A stretch of DNA of 64,000 nucleotides. Source: Metabacillus mangrovi (lineage in GTDB: Bacteria; Bacillota; Bacilli; Bacillales; Bacillaceae). Both the position numbers and the translations under genes were made by a program. The stretch spans positions 62,001 to 126,000 of the forward strand of contig NZ_WMIB01000005.1 in NCBI RefSeq assembly GCF_009711125.1. Direction: 5' to 3'. The notes under the pieces are model-generated. The model was not told the origin of the DNA and did no database searches. It saw only the letters and a program-made list of their open reading frames with translations. The first letter of the stretch is position 1. The number at the start of each line of letters is the position of its first letter. Below, piece by piece: positions 38,676 through 47,543 of the stretch.

Positions 38676-39245
38676 TTAATGGATTGAGATCCTGCTCTGC
38701 TCATTTTTCCCTTTCAGTGCTTCCCATTCTTCTCTTAAAATCCCCATTCGGATGGAGTCGTAATATGTTCCGTTGTAAAGCCGGCATTTTCGAAGCCGTC
38801 CTTCAAGCTTCATTCCCTGCTTTGCTGCACTTTTCATCATGCGTTCGTTGCCTGACCAGGTGGTGATTCCTACTCTTGGAATGTCCATGCCGGAAAATAA
38901 ATGGCTGATCCACAAGCTAAGGGCTTCTGAACCATAGCCTCCTCCCCAATATCCCGGTTTGTACACCACGATTCCGGCTTCGAGCCAATTTGAAGGCTGA
39001 TGCTCCCAGTAGTAAATAACGGTCCCGATGATTTCCTGTCCTACCGTAATTTTCGCTTCCATACCTGAAGGCTTTCCTCTCATTTCATGCGTATACTGGG
39101 TAAAGGTTTTATTTTCAAGCGGATAATATGGGGCATCCCATTTCTTCCACTCCGGATTTTTTTCCCCATACCGAAGATGGTAGATTGTCTCGTAATCTTT
39201 CTCTTCCACCCAGCTTAACGTTACTTTATCTCCTCTGATGATCAT
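38676..39245 (-). CDS. GNAT-family N-acetyltransferase (RimJ/RimL type)
   Basis: 189 aa. Start MIIRGDKVTLSWVEEKDYETIY, acetyl-CoA-binding region GYWGGGYGSEALSLWI, and the C-terminal ITTWSGNERMMKSAAKQGMKLEGR typical of RimJ/RimL-like enzymes. AGGAGG lies eight bases before the ATG at 39245; a GTG nine bases further overlaps that SD. Substrate unknown; stands alone. Confidence 0.88.
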   Translation of the reverse strand: MIIRGDKVTLSWVEEKDYETIYHLRYGEKNPEWKKWDAPYYPLENKTFTQYTHEMRGKPSGMEAKITVGQEIIGTVIYYWEHQPSNWLEAGIVVYKPGYWGGGYGSEALSLWISHLFSGMDIPRVGITTWSGNERMMKSAAKQGMKLEGRLRKCRLYNGTYYDSIRMGILREEWEALKGKNEQSRISIH

Positions 39246-39339
39246 CTTTTCCACCTCCTCTCACTACTTCTCTCCCCTTCAGTCTTTTTCCTTTCCAATC
39301 AAATCATTTGGTCTAATATTGCGGACTGGAGACCACCCC

Positions 39340-39594
39340 GGGGTCAGTCCCGCACTGCTTTAACGCATGTGGGGACAGAGACCATTGCCTGTGAGCCCTT
39401 GCGCAGCAAGGGTTTCCAGCGTCGGTGCCGGAGCTTTAGTACGGCAGCGAGTGTGGGGACTGGCACGGTGCCAGTCCCCTGCTGCTTTAACGCAACGGGG
39501 GACAGAGACCTGTAGCCGCGGGCCCTTGGGCCACAAGGGATACAGGCGTCGGTGCCGGAGCTTTAGTCCTTTAGCAGAGTGAGGGACTGACCCC
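39340..39594. repeat. MITE-like element, copy 2 (255 bp)
   Basis: Perfect 12-bp terminal inverted repeats GGGGTCAGTCCC / GGGACTGACCCC, a central palindrome at 39455-39479 identical to copy 1, and two half-units sharing CTGCTTTAACGCA, GGGGACAGAGACC, GCCCTTG...CAAGGG and CGGTGCCGGAGCTTTAGT. Each half also has its own internal CCCTTG/CAAGGG hairpin. It lies between the GNAT and OYE genes; the rest of the 39246-39748 gap looks empty. Confidence 0.88.
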
Positions 39595-39748
39595 TCTGGA
39601 ACTCTGATAACCCCTTCAGAACTCTGTTGACCTCTACTGAACCTAATTGCCCTCCCCAACTCTTTCCTCTCAAATCAAACCATTTGGTTTAAAGACTTCT
39701 CCCCTGCTACACTATTAACGTAATCTTTCAAAAGGAGATGCTGATGAT

Positions 39749-40801
39749 ATGTCTTATAAAAAATTATTTGAGCCTGTAAAAATCGGGGCGTTTGAATTGA
39801 GAACCCGGTCGGCAATGGCGCCGATGACCCGGTCGTTTTCAGATGATGACACGGGGGTACCCGGGCCGGAGGTTGCGGAGTACTACCGGAAGCGTGCGGC
39901 TGATGGAATCGGTCTGATTATTACAGAAGGCGTTGTGATCAGCGATCGTGCGAAAGGAAATCCAGGCGTGCCTGGACTATATACAAAAGAACAGGTTGAA
40001 GGCTGGAAGAAGGTAACGGAGGCTGTTCATAAAGAGGGCGGTACAATTGCTGCGCAAATCTGGCATGTCGGCCGGCTGAGTCATCCGGATCTGATCCGCG
40101 GACAGCAGCCTGAGGCGCCGTCTGCCATCGCTGCTGAAGGATTGGTTCCCCGCTTCCGCAAGCCATACGGAGAGCCTGAAGAATTGTCCGCAGAGGGTGC
40201 TGAAAAAGTGATCGGCCAGTATGCACAGGCTGCACGCAATGCGATGGAAGCCGGCTTTGACGGTGTGGAGATCCATGGTGCACACGGTTATTTGATTGAC
40301 CAGTTTAACAGCTATCAGTCCAATGAGCGGACCGACGAATATGGCGGAGAGCTCGCTGAAAGACTGACGTTTATGAAAAAAGTGATCCGGGCGGTTATCA
40401 ATGAAGTGGGTGCTGACCGCACGATCATCCGTTTTTCTGCCCATAAAGTGGACCATCCTGAGTACCGCTGGGAGGATGCGGATGAAGCGATGAAAACTTA
40501 TGCAGAAGCATTTAAAGAAACAGGGATTCAGATTATCCACCCTTCTATCATGAATGCAGAAGAGCATGTCGCACCCGGCCAGACGCTATATGACATTGCG
40601 AGAAAATATTGGTCCGGTCCAATTATCGGCGTGGGAAGCCTTGAGGCGGATAACGCGGTGGAATTTCTTGAAAAAGGCGTGATGGATGTTGCCGCATTCG
40701 GACGCCCGCTGATCTCGAACCCCGATTTCCTTCATCGTGTTAAAGAAGGCAGGGAACGGATGGACTACGATCCGAAAAAACACCTTGTACAGCTTGTGTA
40801 A
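39749..40801 (+). CDS. Old yellow enzyme family NADH:flavin oxidoreductase
   Basis: 350 aa FMN-dependent TIM barrel. LFEPVKIGAFELRTRSAMAPMTR is the family start; AAQIWHVGRLSHPD, DGVEIHGAHGYLIDQFNS (substrate-binding His and Asn-type pair), RTDEYGGELAERLTFM and DVAAFGRPLISNPDF follow. Reduces activated C=C bonds of electrophilic compounds. SD AAAGGAG 11 bases upstream. The gene ends in a terminator shared with yisR. Confidence 0.92.
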   Translation: MSYKKLFEPVKIGAFELRTRSAMAPMTRSFSDDDTGVPGPEVAEYYRKRAADGIGLIITEGVVISDRAKGNPGVPGLYTKEQVEGWKKVTEAVHKEGGTIAAQIWHVGRLSHPDLIRGQQPEAPSAIAAEGLVPRFRKPYGEPEELSAEGAEKVIGQYAQAARNAMEAGFDGVEIHGAHGYLIDQFNSYQSNERTDEYGGELAERLTFMKKVIRAVINEVGADRTIIRFSAHKVDHPEYRWEDADEAMKTYAEAFKETGIQIIHPSIMNAEEHVAPGQTLYDIARKYWSGPIIGVGSLEADNAVEFLEKGVMDVAAFGRPLISNPDFLHRVKEGRERMDYDPKKHLVQLV

Positions 40802-40805
40802 TGAT

Positions 40806-40838
40806 AAAAAAGGGGAACGCCTTCGCGTTCCCCTTTTT
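40806..40838. terminator. Bidirectional terminator between the OYE gene and yisR
   Basis: GGGGAACGC-CTTC-GCGTTCCCC flanked by A6 and T5, between convergent genes. Confidence 0.92.
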
Positions 40839-41705
40839 CTATTCTTTCTGCCTGCTCATCACCCTCCGGTATTCATTCGGTGTCATGCCTTCGATTTTGC
40901 GGAACAGCTTCGAGAAATACGTGGCGTCGGTTATACCGGTTTCTTTTGCGATAAAAGAGATTTTGTCGTCTGTTGCTGCAAGAAGCCGTTTCGCCTGAGA
41001 GAGCCTGTACTGGTTTAAGTACTGGATGGGTGTCATGCCGAGTGTTTTCTGCATGCAGCGTGTAATATAATCTGCATGGAAAAGAATGCTTCGGGCGAGG
41101 TCCTCCATACCGATATCGGATTGGTACTGCTCCTGAAGATAGCTTACGGCTGCTTCTGTTACCTGCTCGGCAGCAGAAGGAATGTTCAAAGCTTCCCTTT
41201 GAAGATGGACGAGCAGCTCCTGAAAATACAGCTGGTGCCTCAAATCCGTATCTGCTGATTGTCCCGTGATGCTTGCCAGGTTTTCAAGCAGATTCTCAGC
41301 TGCAAGAGGATGCTCGAGCCGCGCCTTTTGCATAATTCTGAATTGAAACTGGGCGGCCTGTTCGAAATCCGCATCCCTTATTTTTGCATCCATCCAGTTA
41401 TCATGCCCCTCTTCTTCTGTCCACCACTTTCCTTCTGTTTTAAAATGAAGCCAGTATACTTCTGTTTTCCTGCTGCTTTCCTTGTGGCCGTAATGCTCCA
41501 TTCCAGGGAGCAGGAGGATGTATTCCCCCTCTTCCACTTTAAAGGGCTTTCCGTTTTCCGTCATAAAAAGCTCCCCTTTTTTTACGTAGAGCAGATCGAA
41601 AACAGTAAACGTCCGTTTAAAGTGCCGGCTTCCCGCTTTGAAAACAAATTGACCAGCTTTTATGAAAGTAGGGAATGGCGGGGTGTGGAATGTCAGAAAA
41701 GTCAT
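40839..41705 (-). CDS. yisR: AraC-family transcriptional regulator
   Basis: 288 aa (B. subtilis YisR about 287). N-terminal cupin-type sensor domain (VFDLLYVKKGELFMTENGKPFKVEEGEYILLLPG) and C-terminal double helix-turn-helix (LEDLARSILFHADYITRCMQKTLGMTP; FIAKETGITDATYFSKLFRKIEGMTPNEYR-like). Divergent from yisQ as in B. subtilis; it may control that exporter or sugar genes, inducer unknown. Confidence 0.88.
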   Translation of the reverse strand: MTFLTFHTPPFPTFIKAGQFVFKAGSRHFKRTFTVFDLLYVKKGELFMTENGKPFKVEEGEYILLLPGMEHYGHKESSRKTEVYWLHFKTEGKWWTEEEGHDNWMDAKIRDADFEQAAQFQFRIMQKARLEHPLAAENLLENLASITGQSADTDLRHQLYFQELLVHLQREALNIPSAAEQVTEAAVSYLQEQYQSDIGMEDLARSILFHADYITRCMQKTLGMTPIQYLNQYRLSQAKRLLAATDDKISFIAKETGITDATYFSKLFRKIEGMTPNEYRRVMSRQKE

Positions 41706-41828
41706 AATTCACCAAAACCTCTCAGGTCGGAATTTTCCAAGTTTAATCGGTTTGCTCTCTTTCTATTCCTCCCCTCCCGTTGTAAACTAGGAATCGCTGT
41801 GTTACTTACAGCAAGGGAGGAATACAGA

Positions 41829-43199
41829 ATGCCTAGACAGATAGACAAAAAACAAATCACGTTATTTGCCTTAACATGGCCTATTTTTATTGAAATTTTT
41901 CTGCATATGCTCATGGGAAATGCAGACACCTTCATGCTCAGCCAGTATTCGGATGAATCCGTTGCTGCAGCCGGTGTTGCTAACCAGATTCTAAACCTTG
42001 TAATTGTGATGTTCGGATTTATTGCTACAGGCTCTGTCATTTTAATTACACAGAATCTCGGTGCCGGAAAGGAGAAAACGGCGAAGGAAGTCGCGGTCAT
42101 GTCGCTTATAACCAATTTTATCATTGGATCGTTCATCAGTGCCATCCTCTTTTTCTTCAGCAAGCCGATCCTTTCTTTAATGAACCTGTCTCCTTCTCTG
42201 CTTGATGAAGGAAATCAATATCTTGGGATTGTAGGAACCTTTATTGTCATTCAGGCTTTAATTATGACCGGAGCCGCTGTACTGCGCAGCTACGGTTTTA
42301 CGAAGGATACGATGTACATAACGATTTTGATGAATGTACTGAATGTAGCCGGTAACTATACCTTGATCTTCGGGGCTTTCGGACTGCCTGAGCTTGGCAT
42401 TCAGGGAGCGGCCATTTCCACTGCTGCTTCCAGGATACTGGGGCTTGTGATCATCGGGTTCGTGCTGATCAAGCGAATTCCGGCGCTTAGAGAGAGTCTC
42501 GAATTTAATACAAGACATTTGATAAACCTGTTAAAAATAGGGGTTCCTTCTGCCGGAGAACAGCTTTCCTACAATATGTCGCAGATGGCAATTACATTTT
42601 TCGTCGCGATGATCGGCACAGAAGCGCTGACGACAAAAATTTACGCACAGAACCTGATGATGTTTATCTTCTTGTTCAGCATTTCCGTCAGTCAGGGAAC
42701 TCAAATTCTTGTCGGCCGGATGGTCGGAGCAAAAAAATATGAAGAAGCTTTCAGACGGTGTATGAAAAGTCTCTATCTGGCGATTGGAGCTTCTGTTCTT
42801 ATGGCCGTTATCGTCAGCACAGGTTCTGACAGCCTCTTCGGATTGTTTACAAGCAATCAGGAAATCATCCAAACGGGAGGCATGCTGATTCTGCTTACTG
42901 TACTCCTTGAACCAGGCAGAGCCTTCAATCTCGTCATCATCGGTGCGCTTAGAGCTGCTGGAGATGTGAAATTCCCGGTTTACATGGGGCTGATCTCGAT
43001 GTGGGGAATTAGTGTTCCAGTCGCTTATGTGCTCGGCATTCACTTCGGTTTTGGTCTCGCCGGAATCTGGATTGCGTTTATCCTCGATGAATGGACTAGA
43101 GGCATTCTGATGTATTTCAGATGGAAATCAAGGGCCTGGGTCAGCAAGGGTTTTGTCGAAAAAGGCAAGCCGGCTCTCAGGGAGCAGACGGCTCATTAA
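41829..43199 (+). CDS. yisQ: MATE-family efflux transporter
   Basis: 456 aa with 12 hydrophobic segments; B. subtilis YisQ is about 455. FALTWPIFIEIFLHMLMGNADTFMLSQYSD is the first helix pair, and the two-fold repeat is seen in the ITQNLGAGKEKTAKEVA / ILVGRMVGAKKYEEAFRR loops. Cation-coupled multidrug or metabolite exporter. The frame is open back to 41259, opposite yisR; the start used has AAGGGAGG upstream. Confidence 0.92.
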   Translation: MPRQIDKKQITLFALTWPIFIEIFLHMLMGNADTFMLSQYSDESVAAAGVANQILNLVIVMFGFIATGSVILITQNLGAGKEKTAKEVAVMSLITNFIIGSFISAILFFFSKPILSLMNLSPSLLDEGNQYLGIVGTFIVIQALIMTGAAVLRSYGFTKDTMYITILMNVLNVAGNYTLIFGAFGLPELGIQGAAISTAASRILGLVIIGFVLIKRIPALRESLEFNTRHLINLLKIGVPSAGEQLSYNMSQMAITFFVAMIGTEALTTKIYAQNLMMFIFLFSISVSQGTQILVGRMVGAKKYEEAFRRCMKSLYLAIGASVLMAVIVSTGSDSLFGLFTSNQEIIQTGGMLILLTVLLEPGRAFNLVIIGALRAAGDVKFPVYMGLISMWGISVPVAYVLGIHFGFGLAGIWIAFILDEWTRGILMYFRWKSRAWVSKGFVEKGKPALREQTAH

Positions 43200-43210
43200 G
43201 AAAATACGCG

Positions 43211-43239
43211 AGCGGCGGCATTTATGCTGCCGCTTTTTT
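43211..43239 (+). terminator. Intrinsic terminator of yisQ
   Basis: AGCGGCGGCA-TTTA-TGCTGCCGCT (one mismatch) followed by T6, so the carotenoid genes to the right are a separate unit. Confidence 0.85.
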
Positions 43240-43314
43240 GTGTGTGGAGGAACCGCTCTTTTCTTGTGCATCTTCCCCTGCTTTGCCTATAATGACGGTA
43301 AAGAGGTGAAAGAT

Positions 43315-44109
43315 GTGAAAGATATGAAAGCTGATCAAGGTTTGTATATTTTCTTTTTAATTTGGTATGGATGCGGGGTTATTCTGCTTTCTTTCGACCT
43401 TCTGCCAGCATGGCTGGAATGGGCGAATGTGGTATTCCTCATTGTAGCAGGTACACTGGGAGGAGTTTATTTCCATCATACATACGGTCCGCGTACCGGG
43501 TTTATTTTGTCCGCTGCCGTCGTCCTGCTTTCGATCTTTATAGAATTTTTAGGGGTCGAATACGGAATTATGTTCGGCGATTACTATTATACGAGCGATT
43601 TCGGACCGCAGCTGCTCGGAGTTCCGATCGCGATCGGTTTTGCCTGGCTGATGGTAATGGCTGGTTCCCACGCCATTATGAAAGCGATCTGGCCGGGCGC
43701 TCCCCTTCTTCTCTTCAGCACGGCAGGCGCCCTGCTGGCTGTCATGATCGATCTGATTCTGGATCCGGTCGCATATAAGGTGAAGGCATACTGGGTTTGG
43801 ACAGCGGACAGCTTTTATTACAACATTCCATTTTCCAACTTTGCCGGCTGGTTCATCACTGCTTTTATTCTGCATTTGCTAATTGGAACTGCCGGGAAGA
43901 AGAAATATGCGAGATCTGTACGATGGCAAAACCGTGCAGTCATGGTTTATTTCCTTGTGTTCGCGATGTTTGTTCTGCTGGCAGCGATCGATTCCCTGTG
44001 GCTTGCAGTCACCTTTTCTCTGACCCCTGCTGTCTTAGTCCTGACAGGGTATATTTTTTCAATAAAGAGGGGATCGCATGATCGAAGTCCGCAAAAGCAA
44101 GTGGTTTGA
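43315..44109 (+). CDS. CruF-like carotenoid hydratase (DUF422 membrane protein)
   Basis: 264 aa with about seven hydrophobic segments. The family stretch FIEFLGVEYGIMFGDYYYTSDFGPQLLGVPIAIGFAW and AVMIDLILDPVAYKVKAYWVW (acidic residues in the membrane) are hallmarks of DUF422. CruF enzymes add water to the 1',2' end bond of linear carotenes so a sugar can be attached. GTG start at 43315 with GAGGTGA upstream; the frame opens earlier through the yisQ terminator. Its 3' end overlaps the acyltransferase gene by 32 nt. Confidence 0.85.
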   Translation: MKDMKADQGLYIFFLIWYGCGVILLSFDLLPAWLEWANVVFLIVAGTLGGVYFHHTYGPRTGFILSAAVVLLSIFIEFLGVEYGIMFGDYYYTSDFGPQLLGVPIAIGFAWLMVMAGSHAIMKAIWPGAPLLLFSTAGALLAVMIDLILDPVAYKVKAYWVWTADSFYYNIPFSNFAGWFITAFILHLLIGTAGKKKYARSVRWQNRAVMVYFLVFAMFVLLAAIDSLWLAVTFSLTPAVLVLTGYIFSIKRGSHDRSPQKQVV

Positions 44110-44734
44110 CTTTGGTTTTTCCACATTCACAAAACGGCTTTTCCGCAGGCATTACCGCGGAATCTATCTGTCTGCCCCCTCCTCCCTTCCTCCAAACGCG
44201 CTTTGGTGTGCGAACCACTGCAGCTGGTGGGACGGGCTGGTGCTTCATTACATAAACCGGGAGTATCTTAAGCACGATTTCCACGTCATGATGCATGAAA
44301 AAGGATTAAAGGAATTCCCTTACTTCAAGAGGCTTGGTGCTTTTTCAGTGAACCGGGAGAACCCGAGGGATATCGTCAAGGCGGTCCATTATGGAAGCTC
44401 TCTGCTGAATGAAGGGAAAACGGTTGCTATTTTCCCCCAGGGGGACGAACAGCATCTTGAGCAGCGCCCGCTTAAATTTTTGTCGGGGCTGATGGCGATG
44501 GCTGAAAAAAGTCCGGATACCCCGATTCTTCCGATGGCATTGTACTATTCATTCGGCAGGGAACAGAAACAGGAAATCTATGCAGAAATCGGTGAGCCGG
44601 TTCTATACACGAGCCTCCCCGGCAGCCGGAAAGAAAAAACGAAAGCACTGGAAGAGCAATTTACCGGACAGCTGGACCGGTTAAAACAAAAAGTAGTTAC
44701 AGGAGATACAAAGCACTTCGTTAATTTGCTTTGA
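44078..44734 (+). CDS. PlsC-type 1-acyl-glycerol/glycoside acyltransferase, carotenoid-associated
   Basis: 218 aa. The catalytic H-x4-D is NHCSWWD near residue 47, the glycerophosphate-site-like block is FPQGDEQHLEQRPLKF, and PMALYYSFG is the third block. No clear membrane segment, so peripheral. Located inside a carotenoid set between CruF and CrtP-like genes, with overlap and 13-bp gaps. In related Bacillus clusters such a gene is thought to attach a fatty acid to a glycosylated carotenoid; ordinary phospholipid acylation is the other option. Confidence 0.82.
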   Translation: MIEVRKSKWFDFGFSTFTKRLFRRHYRGIYLSAPSSLPPNALWCANHCSWWDGLVLHYINREYLKHDFHVMMHEKGLKEFPYFKRLGAFSVNRENPRDIVKAVHYGSSLLNEGKTVAIFPQGDEQHLEQRPLKFLSGLMAMAEKSPDTPILPMALYYSFGREQKQEIYAEIGEPVLYTSLPGSRKEKTKALEEQFTGQLDRLKQKVVTGDTKHFVNLL

Positions 44735-44747
44735 AAGGAGGGACAGG

Positions 44748-46226
44748 ATGAAAAAAGCAGTCGTAATAGGGGCGGGCCTCGGCGGGCTGTCTGCAGCCAT
44801 TACCCTTGCAGCAAAAGGGTGGGATGTAACCGTTGCGGAAAAAAACAGCCACCCCGGCGGCAAGCTGATGCCGGTTGAACTCGGTCCCTATCGTTTTGAT
44901 TTCGGCCCTAATACCATCACAATGCCCCACGTGTTTAAGAGGGTATTTCATCAGGCCGGCAAGGTAATGGAAGATTCTATTGAGATGGTGAAGCTGGAAC
45001 GGCATACGGTGAACTATTTTAAAGACGGGACCCGGTTCTATCTCAGCAGCGATGCTGAAGCAATGAAATGCCAGCTTAAAACGATCGATCCGAAAGGCTT
45101 TAAGAACTATGATCGTTTTCTCGGTGAAATTACCAGGCTCTATAAGCTGTCCGAAACTCACTTTTTCCCCAGAATGTTTAAAAACGTCCTTGATTATGCT
45201 TCTCCGGGACTAAGCTATGCATTTATGAGAGTCCGGCCGCTTGAGTCAATGGACCGCTTTTTCCGGAGATACTTCGGCAACGAGCAGGTTATTCAAGCTT
45301 TTAACCGCTATGCCACATATATCGGATCCTCTCCATATCAGTCTCCGGCTACGTTTGCGATGATCGCCTATCTGGAGCTGGTGCAGGGAGTCTACTATGT
45401 AAAAGGCGGCAACACCAAAATAGCGGAATCCTTTTATTCCATTGCCCAGGAAATGGGCGTGCATTTTATGATGAATACGAAGGTGCAGGAGCTGCAGGTT
45501 TCCAACAGGCGGATCAACACCGTTCTGCTGGAAAACGGCCAGGAGCTGAACGCCGACGAGTTTGTGCTGAACGCCGATTTGCTTAAAGCCTACCCGGAGC
45601 TGATTGCCGAAAAAGAACGGCCGCACTTCACTGATAAAAAACGGGACGGACTGTCCCCGTCCATTTCTGCATTTGTCATTCTGGCAGGTGTGGAGGGAAC
45701 GGTGGAAAAGCTTGCCCACCACAGTGTGTTCTTTTCAGACGATTACCGCAGGGAGTTCGGCGAACTGTTCAAAAAACAGGCATACAGCAGCGATCCCACC
45801 ATCTACATAAGCAATTCTTCCATCACCGATCCTTCTCAGGCACCTGAGGGATGCAGCAACCTGTTCATTCTTGTGAATGCTCCGCCGCTTGATGAAAACG
45901 GCCATCTGCAGATTTCCCCTCAGGCCTACAAGGAGCTGATTTACGATAAGCTGGAAGAAGCAGGCGTTCAGCTGAGAGGAAGGATCCGGGAAGAGAAGCT
46001 GTATACACCGCTTGATATCCAGGAGCAGTTCGGAGCATACCGCGGTGCCCTTTATGGGATTTCTGCCAATAAAAAATGGGACGCCTTTATGCGCCCCGGC
46101 AATTTCCCTGCTGATGTACAAAACCTCTCCTTTGCCGGAGGCAGCACCCATCCCGGCGGCGGTTCCCCTATGGTAACCATCAGCGGAATGAATGTGGCTG
46201 AAGAAATCGCGAGAAGGACCAACTAG
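44748..46226 (+). CDS. CrtP/CrtNb-like carotenoid oxidase (FAD-dependent desaturase family)
   Basis: 492 aa. Dinucleotide-binding start VIGAGLGGLSAAITLAAKGW, and the family C-terminal FAGGSTHPGGGSPMVTISGMNVAEEI. The tail region (AYRGALYGISANKKWDAF) resembles the diaponeurosporene oxygenase CrtP more than the CrtN desaturases at 49.6-52.6 kb, so I expect oxidation of the end methyl group. GAAAGGAGG upstream. Last gene of the rightward carotenoid arm, followed by a strong terminator. Confidence 0.85.
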   Translation: MKKAVVIGAGLGGLSAAITLAAKGWDVTVAEKNSHPGGKLMPVELGPYRFDFGPNTITMPHVFKRVFHQAGKVMEDSIEMVKLERHTVNYFKDGTRFYLSSDAEAMKCQLKTIDPKGFKNYDRFLGEITRLYKLSETHFFPRMFKNVLDYASPGLSYAFMRVRPLESMDRFFRRYFGNEQVIQAFNRYATYIGSSPYQSPATFAMIAYLELVQGVYYVKGGNTKIAESFYSIAQEMGVHFMMNTKVQELQVSNRRINTVLLENGQELNADEFVLNADLLKAYPELIAEKERPHFTDKKRDGLSPSISAFVILAGVEGTVEKLAHHSVFFSDDYRREFGELFKKQAYSSDPTIYISNSSITDPSQAPEGCSNLFILVNAPPLDENGHLQISPQAYKELIYDKLEEAGVQLRGRIREEKLYTPLDIQEQFGAYRGALYGISANKKWDAFMRPGNFPADVQNLSFAGGSTHPGGGSPMVTISGMNVAEEIARRTN

Positions 46227-46227
46227 G

Positions 46228-46258
46228 AAAACGCCCGGAAAGCCTCCGGGCGTTTTTT
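46228..46258. terminator. Terminator between the CrtP-like gene and the MFS gene
   Basis: ACGCCCGGA-AAGCC-TCCGGGCGT flanked by A4 and T6; serves convergent genes. Confidence 0.92.
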
Positions 46259-47402
46259 ATTTTGTCTGAAGGCGTGCCAATACCAAGCCCCCGGCAGCCA
46301 CTGCCAGAAGCTGAAAGGCTGTCTGGATGCCGAATGCTCCTGCTGCCGCGCCAAAGCCGGTTCCGATCGCTATACTCATGGCATTTGCGCAAAGCGACTC
46401 CACAGAAGCCGCTGTCACGCGGTATTCATCTGAGGCCTGTTCCTGAAGAAGCCCGGCCATTATAGGTGATGTCAGCTCCAGAAAGCCGATCGCTGCAGCA
46501 GCGAAAAAAACGGCATACCATTCCTGCAGAAAACCAAACAAAAAAATGCATACTGCACCTGCAGCAAAAGCTGTTCTTAATCCAAGTCCCGTTCCCGCGT
46601 ACCAGTCAGAGGCCAGATTGGACACGGCACTCACGCCTATGATGCCAAAGCTAATCACTCCAAAGTAAAGCACAGGTATCCCTATTTCCGGATAAACGAG
46701 CATGCTCATCTCATACAGCTCATTTTGCAGCACAGCATAGACGATCGCGCTAATCAGCACAATCTGCAGCAGCTGCTTCGCTTTCAGGATGGACCGGATT
46801 CCGCTTTTCACCTGTTTCCAGACAGGCAGCTGTTTCTCTACTTCAGAATCTGCCGATGACGGCTCCTCCAGCAGGAGAGCAGCGCCTGCACACAGGGGCA
46901 GACCGGCAAGAGAAAGCCAGTAGGTGATCTCTAACCCGTATTCGGAGGCTAGATAGCCCCCCATCAGACTGCATACGCCCATAACTGCGCCTCCCGTAAA
47001 CTGAAAGCGCCCCTGCCATTTCACAAATTCCGGTTCTCTCCCGTGCTCCTTCAATGTCATGTAAAGAATCGATTCAGCAACACCTGATTTCAGGGAACCT
47101 CCTGTGGCGGCGGCAAGATAAGCAAGACTGAAACCGAGAAAATCGTATGCAAACAAGGAAAACACAAATTCAAAGTAGCAGATGAACAAACCGGCGGCCA
47201 GAACATATTTCTTCTTCCATCTGTCCGCGAGTGCCCCGCACGGTATTTCTAATACAGCACTTATGACCGCATAAATGGTCAGCAAGCTCTGCATCTCAAG
47301 CACTGACAGTCCCCTTGATTCTGCGAACAGCCGTTCAATCACGTAAGCAAATACCAATCCCTCGCCAATGGCGATCAGCAGCAGTTTTCTCGTATTTCCC
47401 AG
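46257..47402 (-). CDS. MFS transporter
   Basis: About 381 aa with 11-12 hydrophobic segments. The A-like motif between helices 2 and 3 is CGALADRWKKKY. With a TTG at 47357 the protein would begin in mid-helix 1. Fifteen codons upstream, a CTG at 47400-47402 follows GGGAGGGA by five bases and gives GNTRKLLLIAIGEGLVFAYV, a complete first helix; a TAA lies just before it. I therefore suggest a CTG start. Substrate unknown; it lies between the two carotenoid arms without an obvious link. Confidence 0.78.
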   Translation of the reverse strand: MGNTRKLLLIAIGEGLVFAYVIERLFAESRGLSVLEMQSLLTIYAVISAVLEIPCGALADRWKKKYVLAAGLFICYFEFVFSLFAYDFLGFSLAYLAAATGGSLKSGVAESILYMTLKEHGREPEFVKWQGRFQFTGGAVMGVCSLMGGYLASEYGLEITYWLSLAGLPLCAGAALLLEEPSSADSEVEKQLPVWKQVKSGIRSILKAKQLLQIVLISAIVYAVLQNELYEMSMLVYPEIGIPVLYFGVISFGIIGVSAVSNLASDWYAGTGLGLRTAFAAGAVCIFLFGFLQEWYAVFFAAAAIGFLELTSPIMAGLLQEQASDEYRVTAASVESLCANAMSIAIGTGFGAAAGAFGIQTAFQLLAVAAGGLVLARLQTK

Positions 47403-47543
47403 CTTTTATCCCTCCCTTGTCAGCTCTCTGTAAACAGATTGACTGGGAGGTCCTCTGGCAGACGGTCAGGCTTAACTGCTCGATTTATTCCGGATCATCA
47501 TGCATTCCTCCTTTTTTTGTTACCTATTCTCGATCCTGCCCGG

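Noticed and set aside
39360-39659. Open frames inside the 255-bp element
   Set aside because: They arise from the GC-rich palindromic sequence and differ between the two copies.
41259-41828. Extension of the MATE protein by 190 codons
   Set aside because: It is antisense to yisR and not MATE-like; the true start has an SD at 41829.
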